From positions 1 to 10,438 of the forward strand of contig CANGRN010000021.1 in NCBI GenBank assembly GCA_947455695.1: 10,438 nucleotides of DNA. The letters run 5' to 3'. This document shows positions 1 to 7,137 of this stretch, one piece after another. A model generated the notes under the pieces. That model was given only the letters and a program-made list of their open reading frames with translations. It was not told the origin of the DNA and did no database searches. Made by a program: the position numbers and the translations under genes. How positions within the stretch are numbered: the first letter of the stretch is position 1; the number at the start of each line of letters is the position of its first letter. The stretch comes from Alphaproteobacteria bacterium. Its GTDB lineage: Bacteria; Pseudomonadota; Alphaproteobacteria; Micropepsales; Micropepsaceae.

Positions 1-579
1 GCCGTGCATGTAGAGCAGCAGCTTTTCGATTTCCCGGCGGGTGACGCCGCGGTCCGAGCCCAGCCGCGACACGGCGTCTTCCAGCGCATCGGGCGCAATC
101 GAAAGGCCTTCGGCCCGCAAGGCATCGCGCACCACATCGCCCAGGTCGCGAACCGAATCCGGATAGCATTGCACCGCCACGGCGGTCTTGTGGGCATCGA
201 AGATCTTGCGCAGGGCGGAGGTCTTGGCCAGATCGCCCGCCTCGATCACCACCAGCGCATCGCCCCTGGGATCGTCGGCAAAGGATTCCAGCAAGTCCGC
301 CAGATCGTTGCCGGCGCCGCGCACCCGCACCACCCGGCGCCCGCCCATCATGGAAATAGCGGCGGCTTCATCGGCCAGCCGCGCCGGATCGGCCAGCAGG
401 GTGCTTTCGCTGAGGTCGGCGACATTGAAGGCGTCGGTCAGGTCGGGCACCACGCTTTTGAGCAGCTTCTCGGCCCGTTCCTGCACCAGGCCGGCATCGG
501 GGCCATAGACCAGCGCCAGGGTCAGGCCCTTGGGCGGGCTTGCCACATAGCGGTCGGCCTCGTGACTCTTGACGATCAT
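1..579 (-). CDS. holA: DNA polymerase III delta subunit, 3' end outside window
   Basis: The delta subunit is part of the clamp loader; it opens the beta sliding clamp so the replicase can be loaded on DNA. The visible part is the first 193 residues, beginning [16 protein letters not shown]. Family hallmarks are the N-terminal strand followed by LVYGPDAGLVQERAEKL (about residues 23-39), a degenerate nucleotide-binding region, then GGRRVVRVRG, LVVIEAGDL and a RGVTRREIEKLLLY stretch near the cut edge. The C-terminal collar domain lies beyond position 1. The ATG at 579 overlaps the lptE stop codon as ATGA, and no clear ribosome binding site precedes it, so translation is probably coupled to lptE. 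It is the last visible gene of the DUF3576-leuS-lptE-holA operon. Identification rests on recognised sequence pattern plus this conserved position. Confidence 0.9.
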   Translation of the reverse strand, partial: MIVKSHEADRYVASPPKGLTLALVYGPDAGLVQERAEKLLKSVVPDLTDAFNVADLSESTLLADPARLADEAAAISMMGGRRVVRVRGAGNDLADLLESFADDPRGDALVVIEAGDLAKTSALRKIFDAHKTAVAVQCYPDSVRDLGDVVRDALRAEGLSIAPDALEDAVSRLGSDRGVTRREIEKLLLYMHG

Positions 580-1058
580 TTTCTGTGCTGCCGGAACCAG
601 ACGCCCAGATCGAGCTGGATGCGCTGGGCGATATCCTGGGCCGCGCGCTTGGTGGAATCCTGCTGCGCCACCAGGCTGGCGTAAGGCGAATTGACCACGT
701 TATAGGCCGACAATTCGGTCTGGTTGCCGCTGGTCAGCGTGTTGCCGCGCGCGTCGCTGAGCGTATAGCGCGCATCCAGGGTGGTGTTGTAGCGGGTGAT
801 GGTGGCGTCATTCTGCAGCGCGATGCCCTGGCTGTTTTCGTTCAGCACGATCTTGAGGCGATAGGCCTTGCCCGACGTCTCGCCGTCGGAATGCAGCAGG
901 TCGATCAGGGTGTTGCGCAGCTCGTAGCCGTCGCGGTCGGCAATCGGCTCGACAAAGATGGAGGCCATTTCCGGCGCCAGGTTGGAGCGGCCATACATGG
1001 GACGAAAACCGCAACCCGCCAGCAGAACACACGCCGCGATGATGGCCGCTTTTCTCAT
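576..1058 (-). CDS. lptE: LPS-assembly lipoprotein LptE
   Basis: LptE is the outer-membrane lipoprotein that plugs and assembles the LptD barrel, which inserts lipopolysaccharide into the outer leaflet. The 160-residue product starts with a short lipoprotein signal, [16 protein letters not shown], with the lipobox LAGC and the acylated Cys at residue 16. It continues with GFRPMYG, a stretch typical of alphaproteobacterial LptE. The mature part has the expected alternating strand pattern (for example [17 protein letters not shown]) and normal family length. Its ATG overlaps the leuS stop (ATGA, 1055-1058) and its own stop overlaps the holA start, so it sits in the middle of a translationally coupled operon. 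The primary sequence of this family is weakly conserved; the call combines lipobox, FRPMYG and position between leuS and holA. Confidence 0.88.
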   Translation of the reverse strand: MRKAAIIAACVLLAGCGFRPMYGRSNLAPEMASIFVEPIADRDGYELRNTLIDLLHSDGETSGKAYRLKIVLNENSQGIALQNDATITRYNTTLDARYTLSDARGNTLTSGNQTELSAYNVVNSPYASLVAQQDSTKRAAQDIAQRIQLDLGVWFRQHRK

Positions 1059-3598
1059 ACGACTATGTTCACAATCCTGTTCGGCACCACAATCACTTTC
1101 TTGGGCGTCTTGCCTTCCAGGGCGCGGATCACGCCCTCGTCCGCCAGCGCGGCGGCTTCCACCGTCGCGGGCTGGGCATCCTTGGCCATGGTGATTTCGC
1201 CGCGGCGCTTGCCATTCACCTGGATCGGCAAGGTGACGCTGTTCGACACGGTCAGGGCCGGATCATGCTTGGGCCAGGAGGTTTCGGCGACCAACTGGGT
1301 ATGACCCAGCGCCTGCCAGCAGCTTTCGGCCAGATGCGGCATCATCGGCGCCGACAGCAGCACCAGGGCTTCCAGGGCTTCGCGGCGCGCCGAGGGATTG
1401 GCCGCTTCAGAGCTGCCGATGACATTGGCCAGGGTATAAAGCTGGGCCACCGCGCTGTTGAAGCGCAGATTTTCCAGGTGATCGGTCACCGCGGCGATGG
1501 CCTTGTGCACGGCCTGGCGCAGCGTTTTGGAAACCTCGTCATCGCCGGACGCCGGCGTTCCGGGTGCCGCCAGGCCTTCGCTTTCGGTGCACAGCCGCCA
1601 GATGCGGTTGACGAAACGCCAGCAGCCTTCGGCGCCGGCATCGGTCCATTCGATGTCGCGCTCGGGCGGGGTGTCCGACAGCATGAACCAGCGGATGGTA
1701 TCGGCGCCGTAATCGGCGATGATGGTTTCCGGCGCGATCACATTCTTTTTCGACTTGGACATCTTCTCGGACGCGCCGATGGTGATCTCCGCCCCCGTGT
1801 CACGCTGGAACGCCTTGCCGTCGCGCTTTTCGATTTCGTCGGCCTGGACCCAGTTGCCGTCCGCATCCTTGTAGGTCTCGTGGCAGACCATGCCTTGCGT
1901 GAAAAGACCGGCGAAGGGTTCGGCCACATTGACCATGCCCAGCTTGGCCATCGCGCGGGTGAAATAGCGCGCATACAGAAGATGCAGAATGGCGTGCTCG
2001 ATGCCGCCGATATACTGGTCTACCGGCAGCCAGTAATCCGCCGCCGCCTTGTCCACCGGCTCGTCGGCGGCCGGATTGGTGAAGCGCACGAAATACCAGG
2101 ACGAATCCGCGAAGGTATCCAGCGTATCGGTATCGCGCGTCGCCGCGCCCTTGCAGGTGGGGCAGGTGGTGGTCTTCCACGCCGTGTCGGCATCCAGCGG
2201 ATTGCCCTTGACGTTGAAGTTGATCACATCGGGCAGCTTCACCGGCAACTGGTCCTTGGGCACCGGGACTACGCCGCACTTGGCACAATGGATCATCGGG
2301 ATCGGGCAGCCCCAGGGGCGCTGGCGCGACACCAGCCAGTCGCGCAGCCGGTAGTTCACCGTGCGCTCGCCGATGCCGGACTTTTCCAGTCGCGCGGCGA
2401 CTTCGGCCTTGGCCGCTTCCACCGTCATGCCGTCCAGAAAGCGCGAATTGGCCAGCTTGCCGGGGCCGGTATAGGCCTCTTTGCCGACATCGAAAGTCTT
2501 GGGGTCCGCATCCGACGGCACCACCACCGGGGTCACCGTCAGCTTGTATTTGCGGGCAAAATCCATGTCGCGCTGGTCATGCGCCGGGCAGCCGAAGATC
2601 GCCCCGGTGCCGTAGCCCATCAGCACGAAATTGGCGACCATCACCGGCAGCTTCCAGTCCGCATCGAACGGATGGGCCGCGGTCAGGCCGGTGTCATGGC
2701 CGCGCTTCTCGGCCTTCTCGATATCGGCTTCGGCGGTGCCGACATGGCGGCATTCCTCGATGAAGGCGGCCAGCTTGGCGTCGGTCTTGGCCAGTTCCTG
2801 CGCCAGGGGATGTTCCGGCGACAGCGCCACGAAGGAGGCGCCGAACAAGGTGTCGGGGCGTGTCGTGAACACATCTAGCGTCTGCGCATTCGACAAGGTG
2901 AACTGGAAGCGCAGGCCTTCGCTGCGCCCGATCCAATTCTTCTGCATGGTGCGGACCTTTTCCGGCCAGCGGTCCAGCGTATCCAGGCCCTGCAGCAATT
3001 CATCGGCAAAGCCGGTGATCTTGAAGAACCACTGGCTCAGCTTGCGCCGTTCCACAGCTGCGCCCGAACGCCAGCCGCGGCCGTCGATCACCTGTTCGTT
3101 GGCGAGCACGGTCATGTCGACCGGATCCCAGTTCACATCCGCTTCGCTGCGATAGACAAAACCGGCCTTGTAGAAATCCAGAAACAGCTTCTGCTGCTGG
3201 TGATAATATTCCGGATCGCAGGTGGCGAATTCGCGCGACCAGTCCAGCGACAGGCCCATCATCTTGAGCTGTTCGCGCATCGCCGCGATGTTTTCATACG
3301 TCCAGTCGCGCGGGCTTACGCCCTTGTCGCGCGCGGCGTTTTCCGCCGGCAGGCCGAACGCGTCCCAGCCCATGGGATGCAGCACGTTATAGCCCTGGGC
3401 GCGGCGGAAGCGGGCGATGACATCGCCCATGGTGTAGTTGCGCACATGGCCCATATGGATGCGCCCCGACGGATAGGGGAACATCTCCAGCACATAGGCT
3501 TTGGGCTTGTCCGAATGCGCGGGCGTGACGAACAGGGCGCGTGCGTCCCATTCTGCCTGCCAGTGCTTTTCGGATTCCTTGGCGTTGTAGCGCGCCAT
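1055..3598 (-). CDS. leuS: Leucyl-tRNA synthetase
   Basis: This enzyme charges tRNA-Leu with leucine in the cytoplasm (class Ia aminoacyl-tRNA synthetase). The 847-residue length fits bacterial LeuRS. The Rossmann catalytic domain begins with [15 protein letters not shown]; the HIGH signature is HMGH at residues 48-51. The CP1 editing domain is present, with TTRPDT at 245-250 and GCPAHDQRD at 336-344; its last Asp is probably the conserved editing Asp. Two CxxC pairs (C438/C441 and C479/C482) form a likely zinc-binding insert. KMSKS is intact at 612-616, and the helical anticodon-binding domain follows. The ATG at 3598 is preceded by AAGGAG eight bases upstream, overlapping the stop of the DUF3576 gene, which settles the start. 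No sign of damage is visible. Confidence 0.98.
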   Translation of the reverse strand: MARYNAKESEKHWQAEWDARALFVTPAHSDKPKAYVLEMFPYPSGRIHMGHVRNYTMGDVIARFRRAQGYNVLHPMGWDAFGLPAENAARDKGVSPRDWTYENIAAMREQLKMMGLSLDWSREFATCDPEYYHQQQKLFLDFYKAGFVYRSEADVNWDPVDMTVLANEQVIDGRGWRSGAAVERRKLSQWFFKITGFADELLQGLDTLDRWPEKVRTMQKNWIGRSEGLRFQFTLSNAQTLDVFTTRPDTLFGASFVALSPEHPLAQELAKTDAKLAAFIEECRHVGTAEADIEKAEKRGHDTGLTAAHPFDADWKLPVMVANFVLMGYGTGAIFGCPAHDQRDMDFARKYKLTVTPVVVPSDADPKTFDVGKEAYTGPGKLANSRFLDGMTVEAAKAEVAARLEKSGIGERTVNYRLRDWLVSRQRPWGCPIPMIHCAKCGVVPVPKDQLPVKLPDVINFNVKGNPLDADTAWKTTTCPTCKGAATRDTDTLDTFADSSWYFVRFTNPAADEPVDKAAADYWLPVDQYIGGIEHAILHLLYARYFTRAMAKLGMVNVAEPFAGLFTQGMVCHETYKDADGNWVQADEIEKRDGKAFQRDTGAEITIGASEKMSKSKKNVIAPETIIADYGADTIRWFMLSDTPPERDIEWTDAGAEGCWRFVNRIWRLCTESEGLAAPGTPASGDDEVSKTLRQAVHKAIAAVTDHLENLRFNSAVAQLYTLANVIGSSEAANPSARREALEALVLLSAPMMPHLAESCWQALGHTQLVAETSWPKHDPALTVSNSVTLPIQVNGKRRGEITMAKDAQPATVEAAALADEGVIRALEGKTPKKVIVVPNRIVNIVV

Positions 3599-3606
3599 CA
3601 GCGCTG

Positions 3607-3612
3607 CTCCTT
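3607..3612 (-). promoter_or_regulatory. leuS ribosome binding site
   Basis: On the minus strand AAGGAG lies eight bases before the leuS ATG, and its first two bases are the last two of the upstream gene's TAA stop codon. Ribosomes ending the DUF3576 lipoprotein therefore finish on the leuS Shine-Dalgarno, consistent with cotranscription and coupled translation. Confidence 0.75.
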
Positions 3613-4060
3613 AGCCCTGCTGGCCGAGCGTGGCCAGGCGCAACTCGCGGGCGCGGGTCAGGATCGAGTCTTCCAGCTTGTGTGCGGTATCGGCGCTGGG
3701 CGCCGCATCCTGCCAGGCATTGCCGGCGCGCACCTGGCGGAACACCACGACCTTCAGGCCGTCGGCGCGCAAAGAGCGGTCCATGATGTAGATGGTGACT
3801 TTCAGCCGCTCATCGGGGCTGGTGGGCGCGACATACCATTCCGAAATGATCACGCCGCCGAACGGATCGGCCGATTGCAGCGGCAGGAAGGACAGCGTGT
3901 CCAGCGAGGCGTGCCACAGATAGGAGTTCACGCCCAAGGTCATGCGGGTGGAGCCGCTGGCGATGGAGGTACCGGTGTCCATCTCCCGGGTGCCGTCATT
4001 CGACGAGCCGCCGCAGCCGGCCAGGACCAACGCACACAACAAGGCAGGCAGAACTCGCAT
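3611..4060 (-). CDS. DUF3576 family lipoprotein
   Basis: A 149-residue predicted lipoprotein of unknown function that resembles the DUF3576 family, found mainly in alphaproteobacteria next to leuS. The signal is MRVLPALLCALVLAGC with lipobox LAGC and Cys 16, followed by a Gly/Ser-rich linker and a globular domain. Recognisable stretches are LGVNSYLWHASLDTLSFLPL, DPFGGVIISEWY and a basic/aromatic strand KVTIYIMDRSLRADGLKVVVF. The open frame extends upstream to 4216, but the ATG at 4060 is chosen because it starts a proper lipoprotein signal and has an AAGGA stretch (AAAGGAAAAG) about ten bases upstream. The longer reading would bury the signal 52 residues inside. It is the first gene of the leuS-lptE-holA operon, with a candidate promoter at 4121-4149. 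A role at the envelope is inferred from the lipobox only. Confidence 0.85.
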   Translation of the reverse strand: MRVLPALLCALVLAGCGGSSNDGTREMDTGTSIASGSTRMTLGVNSYLWHASLDTLSFLPLQSADPFGGVIISEWYVAPTSPDERLKVTIYIMDRSLRADGLKVVVFRQVRAGNAWQDAAPSADTAHKLEDSILTRARELRLATLGQQG

Positions 4061-4120
4061 TGGGCGTCTTTTCCTTTGGGGCGGGCCGCTGCTGATGGTC
4101 AGTGAGCGCCGACCCCACGG

Positions 4121-4149
4121 CTTATAGCGGCGGGGCCCTGCGCGCGCAA
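4121..4149 (-). promoter_or_regulatory. Candidate promoter for the DUF3576-leuS-lptE-holA operon
   Basis: On the minus strand TTGCGC (4149-4144) and TATAAG (4126-4121) are separated by exactly 17 bases. The -10 matches five of six consensus positions, the -35 about half. Transcription would start near 4114, leaving a leader of roughly 54 bases before the ATG at 4060. Sequence match only. Confidence 0.45.
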
Positions 4150-4160
4150 CGGCGCCAGCC

Positions 4161-4191
4161 TTGCCCGGTAAAGCGGGGTTTGGCTTATACT
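4161..4191 (+). promoter_or_regulatory. Candidate promoter for the porin-like gene
   Basis: TATACT at 4186-4191 is a good -10 element. TTGCCC at 4161-4166 could be the -35, with a somewhat long 19-base spacer. The start would fall near 4198, just before the AGGAGG site, giving a leader of about 18 bases. The 155-base spacer 4061-4215 holds only this, the opposing promoter and the ribosome binding site. Confidence 0.45.
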
Positions 4192-4201
4192 GCAAAGACT
4201 T

Positions 4202-4207
4202 AGGAGG
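4202..4207 (+). promoter_or_regulatory. Strong ribosome binding site selecting a TTG start
   Basis: AGGAGG, a perfect Shine-Dalgarno core, lies eight bases before the TTG at 4216. It is the strongest such site in the window and is the main reason for accepting the non-ATG start of the porin-like gene. Confidence 0.8.
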
Positions 4208-4215
4208 CCCACGCA

Positions 4216-5412
4216 TTGCCGGTCCGTAACCTCATCTTGCCGGCCCTGCTGCTGGCGGCGGGCGCCGCCCTGAACCCGGTGGTGGCCCAGACGCAGACAT
4301 GGGCCCTGGCCCCGCCGGTCTGGCCGGCTGGCAATGCCCAGCTGCGCCTGGACGGCGAAGCGTCGGGGGCGCTTTTTGGTCCCCGCCAGCCGGGCCGGAG
4401 CGGGGCGCAGGCCAGCGGCGCGGTGTTGTTCAAACCCAGCCTCAGCCGCGACTATGACACCGGCCTGTCGCTGGGGGTCGATGCCGCCGTGGCGCTGGCC
4501 GATCCCCTGTCGCGGGGCCACCATGACGGCGATGCGCTGGAGCGGCTGGCCGCCACGGCGCGCACCGGCCTGGGCAAGATCGAAATCGGCATCGCCGATG
4601 GCGCGGGATATGCGCTGGCCGTGGGCGGACCCAAGGTGGATGCGAACGTATCGCTGGAAGATCCCCGCACCAGCTTTTATCGCGATCCGCGTGACGGGCG
4701 GGCGGTAATCAACCTGCTGCCGCTGCGCACCGAGGTCGGCGCGTCCAGCAACTATGCCAAGTTCGTCTATACCAGCCCGTCCTTGTTCGGCGCGACCCTG
4801 GCGCTGTCCTTCACACCGACGCAAGGAAAGCAGTTGCCGTTCCTGAATGCGGGGCCGCACCTGCCCGGACGCCAGGCCGATTTCTGGGAAGCGGCGCTGC
4901 GCTATGAGACCGACATCGGCGCGTTGTCGCTGGCCGGTTATGGCGCGGTGTCGGAATCGCGCGCCGAGCACAAGCTGCCGGGACAGGAAGGCACCAGCGA
5001 TATCAGTTTCGGTGTGCGCGGCGACTATCCGCTGACCGACGAGATCAAATTCTCACTGGGCGGATCCTGGCGCCAGAGCAACGCCTATGGCTTCAACATC
5101 GGCCAGACGTGGCAGGCTTCGACCACGCGCGGACAACATGTCTCGGCGGCGCTCAGCAAGGGCGACTGGATTGCCGGCCTGGAATTCGGCAATGGCGTCG
5201 CAAAGGAAGTAACGATTGCCGGGCTCCCGCGCCTGGGCCTGAACGGCATGCAAGCGTCACTGGGATACAGGATTTCACCCAGCATCGATCTCAGCGGCGG
5301 CTGGCAGCGTCTGACCTATGGCCGCAGCAGCGGCGCCTTCTTCGATGGCAGCCGGCAATTGAAAATGGATGCGGTTTACCTGCATCTCAATCTGCACACG
5401 TCACAAGAATGA
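4216..5412 (+). CDS. Porin-like outer-membrane beta-barrel protein
   Basis: A 398-residue protein probably forming a barrel in the outer membrane; substrate unknown. A Sec signal peptide is clear: MPVRNL, a hydrophobic core, then NPVVA with cleavage likely after Ala 24. The mature part is rich in Gly, Ser and aromatic residues with many alternating amphipathic strands, such as FWEAALRYETDIGALSLAGY, DISFGVRGDYPL and MQASLGYRISPSIDLSGGW. This is the pattern of alphaproteobacterial Gram-negative porins (Porin_4-like). The last strand, MDAVYLHLNLHTSQE, does not end in the aromatic residue that the BAM machinery normally prefers. Translation starts at TTG, chosen for the AGGAGG site and because it exactly begins the signal peptide. 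Its 3' end overlaps the opposing ThiE/TenI-like gene by 12 bases. It could alternatively be called an uncharacterised outer-membrane protein. Confidence 0.75.
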   Translation: MPVRNLILPALLLAAGAALNPVVAQTQTWALAPPVWPAGNAQLRLDGEASGALFGPRQPGRSGAQASGAVLFKPSLSRDYDTGLSLGVDAAVALADPLSRGHHDGDALERLAATARTGLGKIEIGIADGAGYALAVGGPKVDANVSLEDPRTSFYRDPRDGRAVINLLPLRTEVGASSNYAKFVYTSPSLFGATLALSFTPTQGKQLPFLNAGPHLPGRQADFWEAALRYETDIGALSLAGYGAVSESRAEHKLPGQEGTSDISFGVRGDYPLTDEIKFSLGGSWRQSNAYGFNIGQTWQASTTRGQHVSAALSKGDWIAGLEFGNGVAKEVTIAGLPRLGLNGMQASLGYRISPSIDLSGGWQRLTYGRSSGAFFDGSRQLKMDAVYLHLNLHTSQE

Positions 5413-5955
5413 CGAGATCGCGGCAATGCCGCTGAACGCCGGCGCCAGCAGCGCCGCACTCTGCGCCGTTATGCCGCCCAGCGCATAGACCGGCACAGGC
5501 GCATGGCTTGCGATGAATGCGGCGCGCAGCGGTGTCAGCGGCATGGCATTCTTGTGGCTGGTGGTGGCGAAGACCGGCGACAGGAACACCGCGTCCAGCA
5601 GATGGGCGCCCATCAGCGCCCGGAGCGAGTGCGCCGACGCGGTGATAATCCAGTGGGGAAAAAGCGCCCGCCAATGGCCGGCTTCCTTCATGCGTTTTTC
5701 CGGCAAATGAAGGCCCGCCGCACCGATCCGCGCCGCCAGTGCCGGATCGTCGGCGATCAGCATCGGGGCGATGCCGCGCAGCGTTTCCGCCAGCGCCAGG
5801 CGCTTTTCGGTATCGTGGCCGCGCACCACCACCACGCTGCCATGCGGCAGGCGGCGCGCAGCGCCCGCCCAATCGGCCTTGCGCGCATCGGTCATCAGCA
5901 CCAACGGCATGTCGGCGTTGAGAAGCGACTGATATCTGGCTAGGTTCGCGCGCAT
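5401..5955 (-). CDS. ThiE/TenI-like thiamine phosphate synthase family protein
   Basis: A 184-residue TIM-barrel-type protein related to thiamine phosphate synthase (ThiE) and its paralogue TenI. Family landmarks in order are PLVLMTD (17-23), LIADDPALAARIGAAGLHLPE (66-86, the position of the ThiE ND...GxHLGQ region), TASAHS (105-110, cf. GxSxH), DAVFLSPVFATTSHKN (121-136) and PVYALGGI (155-162). The chain ends at SGIAAISSFL right after the last barrel strand, and several pyrophosphate/pyrimidine-binding residues of true ThiE are not evident. Catalytic activity is therefore uncertain and no gene symbol is given. The ATG at 5955 is chosen for the expected 15-20 residue lead before the first strand; an ATG at 5910 (MPLVLMTD) is the alternative. 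No Shine-Dalgarno precedes either. The open frame continues upstream but only antisense to yggS. Confidence 0.75.
   Translation of the reverse strand: MRANLARYQSLLNADMPLVLMTDARKADWAGAARRLPHGSVVVVRGHDTEKRLALAETLRGIAPMLIADDPALAARIGAAGLHLPEKRMKEAGHWRALFPHWIITASAHSLRALMGAHLLDAVFLSPVFATTSHKNAMPLTPLRAAFIASHAPVPVYALGGITAQSAALLAPAFSGIAAISSFL
5918..5946 (+). promoter_or_regulatory. Weak candidate promoter for yggS
   Basis: TTGAGA (5918-5923, five of six -35 positions) and TAGGTT (5941-5946, three of six -10 positions) are 17 bases apart. Transcription would begin at about 5953, making the yggS message nearly leaderless. The element lies inside the coding region of the divergent ThiE/TenI-like gene. 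The poor -10 keeps this tentative. Confidence 0.25.
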
Positions 5956-6637
5956 GACGGTTTCACAGAATCTCGGCGATATACTGGCGCGCATCGAAGC
6001 GGCGCGAAAGGCCGCCATCCAGCCGGCGCCCGCGACCAGGCTGGTGGCGGTATCCAAGACAGTGGACGAAGCGGGCATCCGCGAGGCGCTGGAGGCTGGC
6101 CAGCGGCTGTTCGGCGAACACCGGGTGCAGGAAGCAATGGCCAAGTTTCCCGCTTTGAAGAACGAGTATCCCGACCTGGAATTGCACCTGATCGGCCCGT
6201 TGCAGACCAACAAGGTGAAGGAAGCAGCGGCGCTGTTTGACGTCATCCAGACTCTGGACCGCCCCAGGCTGGCCGATGCCCTGGCAGCCGAGCGCGAAAA
6301 GTCAGGCCGCTGTCCGCGCCTGTTCATCCAGGTCAATACCGGCGAGGAGCCGCAAAAGGCCGGCGTGCTGCCTGCAGATACCGCCGCCCTGATCGCCCAG
6401 GCGCGCAAGTTGGACCTGCCGCTGGAAGGACTGATGTGCATTCCCCCAGCCGATGACGATGCCGCGCCGCATTTTGCCTTTCTCGCAAAGCTTGCCCGCG
6501 ATCACGGGCTGGCCAATCTCAGCATGGGCATGAGCGGGGATTTTGAGCTGGCGGTGAAGTTCGGCGCCACGCATGTGCGGGTCGGCACCGCGATCTTCGG
6601 CACGCGCCAAAAGACAAATCAGCCGATTACGATCTGA
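5954..6637 (+). CDS. yggS: YggS/PROSC family PLP homeostasis protein
   Basis: YggS proteins bind pyridoxal 5'-phosphate and buffer the cell's vitamin B6 and amino/keto-acid balance; they have no established enzyme activity. The 227-residue product has normal length and a single alanine-racemase-like barrel. LVAVSKT carries the PLP-binding Lys at residue 35. Then come GQRLFGEHRVQEA, LHLIGPLQTNK, IQVNTGEEPQKAG, LEGLMCIPP and the diagnostic C-terminal LSMGMSGDFELAVKFGATHVRVGTAIFG. The start is well defined because only about 30 residues precede the Lys, as in relatives. The ATG at 5954-5956 overlaps the antisense ATG of the ThiE/TenI-like gene. Its end overlaps the convergent transpeptidase gene by 19 bases. 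yggS often sits among cell-division genes, but not here. Confidence 0.95.
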   Translation: MTVSQNLGDILARIEAARKAAIQPAPATRLVAVSKTVDEAGIREALEAGQRLFGEHRVQEAMAKFPALKNEYPDLELHLIGPLQTNKVKEAAALFDVIQTLDRPRLADALAAEREKSGRCPRLFIQVNTGEEPQKAGVLPADTAALIAQARKLDLPLEGLMCIPPADDDAAPHFAFLAKLARDHGLANLSMGMSGDFELAVKFGATHVRVGTAIFGTRQKTNQPITI

Positions 6638-7122
6638 TCGCCGGGCACAAGCTGCTCCAGCGCCTCGACCAGGTCTTCGCGCTTGAGCGCCACGCAGCCA
6701 GCGGTGGGCGAAAAATCGGGCTTGGCATAGTGCAGGAAAATTGCGCTGCCCTTGCCCGGATAAACCGGATCGTCATTGAAGCCGATCACCGCCACCACGT
6801 CATACAGGTGATCGTCGCGCCACATCGTCTCGGCGCTGGCAGGATAAGGAAGCTTCACCAGGCGGTTGTAGAGCTGATCGTCCGGCGCATCGCACCAGCC
6901 GTCATCCTTTGCGATCTTCCACAGCGGCAAGGCGATCTGCAGGTTCTTCACCCGGTCGGCGCGATAAAAGACTTCGCGGATGGGAAAGGTGCCGCGCGGG
7001 GTGATGCCGTCACCCTCGCCGCCCTTGATGGCGATGCCGCCCGGTCCGATGGCGGCGCGGCGCTTGCCCGCGCCCCAGTCCAGCCATGCGCCGTCCTTGT
7101 CCGAGGTGACGATGAGATTCAT
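6619..7122 (-). CDS. L,D-transpeptidase (YkuD-domain) family protein
   Basis: YkuD-domain enzymes use a cysteine to form 3-3 peptidoglycan cross-links or to attach proteins to the wall. This 167-residue protein resembles the short COG3786-type subgroup. Landmarks are a substrate-loop stretch GEGDGITPRGTFPI (35-48), LYDVVAVIGFNDD, and the catalytic block IFLHYAKPDFSPTAGCVAL, with His 131, Ser 138 and Cys 143 and the usual TAGCVAL ending. No signal peptide or membrane segment is visible; the protein starts directly with a strand (MNLIVTSDKDG), which is odd for a periplasmic enzyme. It lies 15 bases downstream of the uncharacterised gene on the same strand and is probably cotranscribed. No Shine-Dalgarno precedes the ATG, but TATAAC ends six bases before it. 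The family call is firm; location and substrate are inference. Confidence 0.88.
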   Translation of the reverse strand: MNLIVTSDKDGAWLDWGAGKRRAAIGPGGIAIKGGEGDGITPRGTFPIREVFYRADRVKNLQIALPLWKIAKDDGWCDAPDDQLYNRLVKLPYPASAETMWRDDHLYDVVAVIGFNDDPVYPGKGSAIFLHYAKPDFSPTAGCVALKREDLVEALEQLVPGDQIVIG

Positions 7123-7128
7123 GGAGAT

Positions 7129-7134
7129 GTTATA
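7129..7134 (-). promoter_or_regulatory. Possible -10 element for a leaderless transpeptidase message
   Basis: TATAAC on the minus strand (five of six consensus positions) is followed by exactly six bases and then the ATG at 7122. A start at the A of ATG would give a leaderless transcript and would explain the missing Shine-Dalgarno. No good -35 is visible 16-18 bases upstream, so this may be chance. Confidence 0.25.
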
Positions 7135-7137
7135 GCG

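Noticed and set aside
1265..2878. Long plus-strand open frame of 537 codons antisense to leuS
   Set aside because: leuS on the other strand is intact with all motifs. The frame reads as low-complexity Gly/Arg/His-rich protein without recognisable domains, the usual shadow in GC-rich coding DNA.
4061..4216. N-terminal extension of the DUF3576 protein to 4216
   Set aside because: It would put a perfect lipoprotein signal 52 residues inside the protein and would cross the promoter region.
4099..4971. Minus-strand open frame of 290 codons opposite the porin-like gene
   Set aside because: It is low-complexity Arg/Gln/Gly-rich and antisense to a protein with a clear signal peptide and barrel strands.
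5956..6441. N-terminal extension of the ThiE/TenI-like frame to 6441
   Set aside because: The extension is antisense to yggS, is Ser/Arg-rich without domain character, and would place the barrel's first strand far from the N-terminus.
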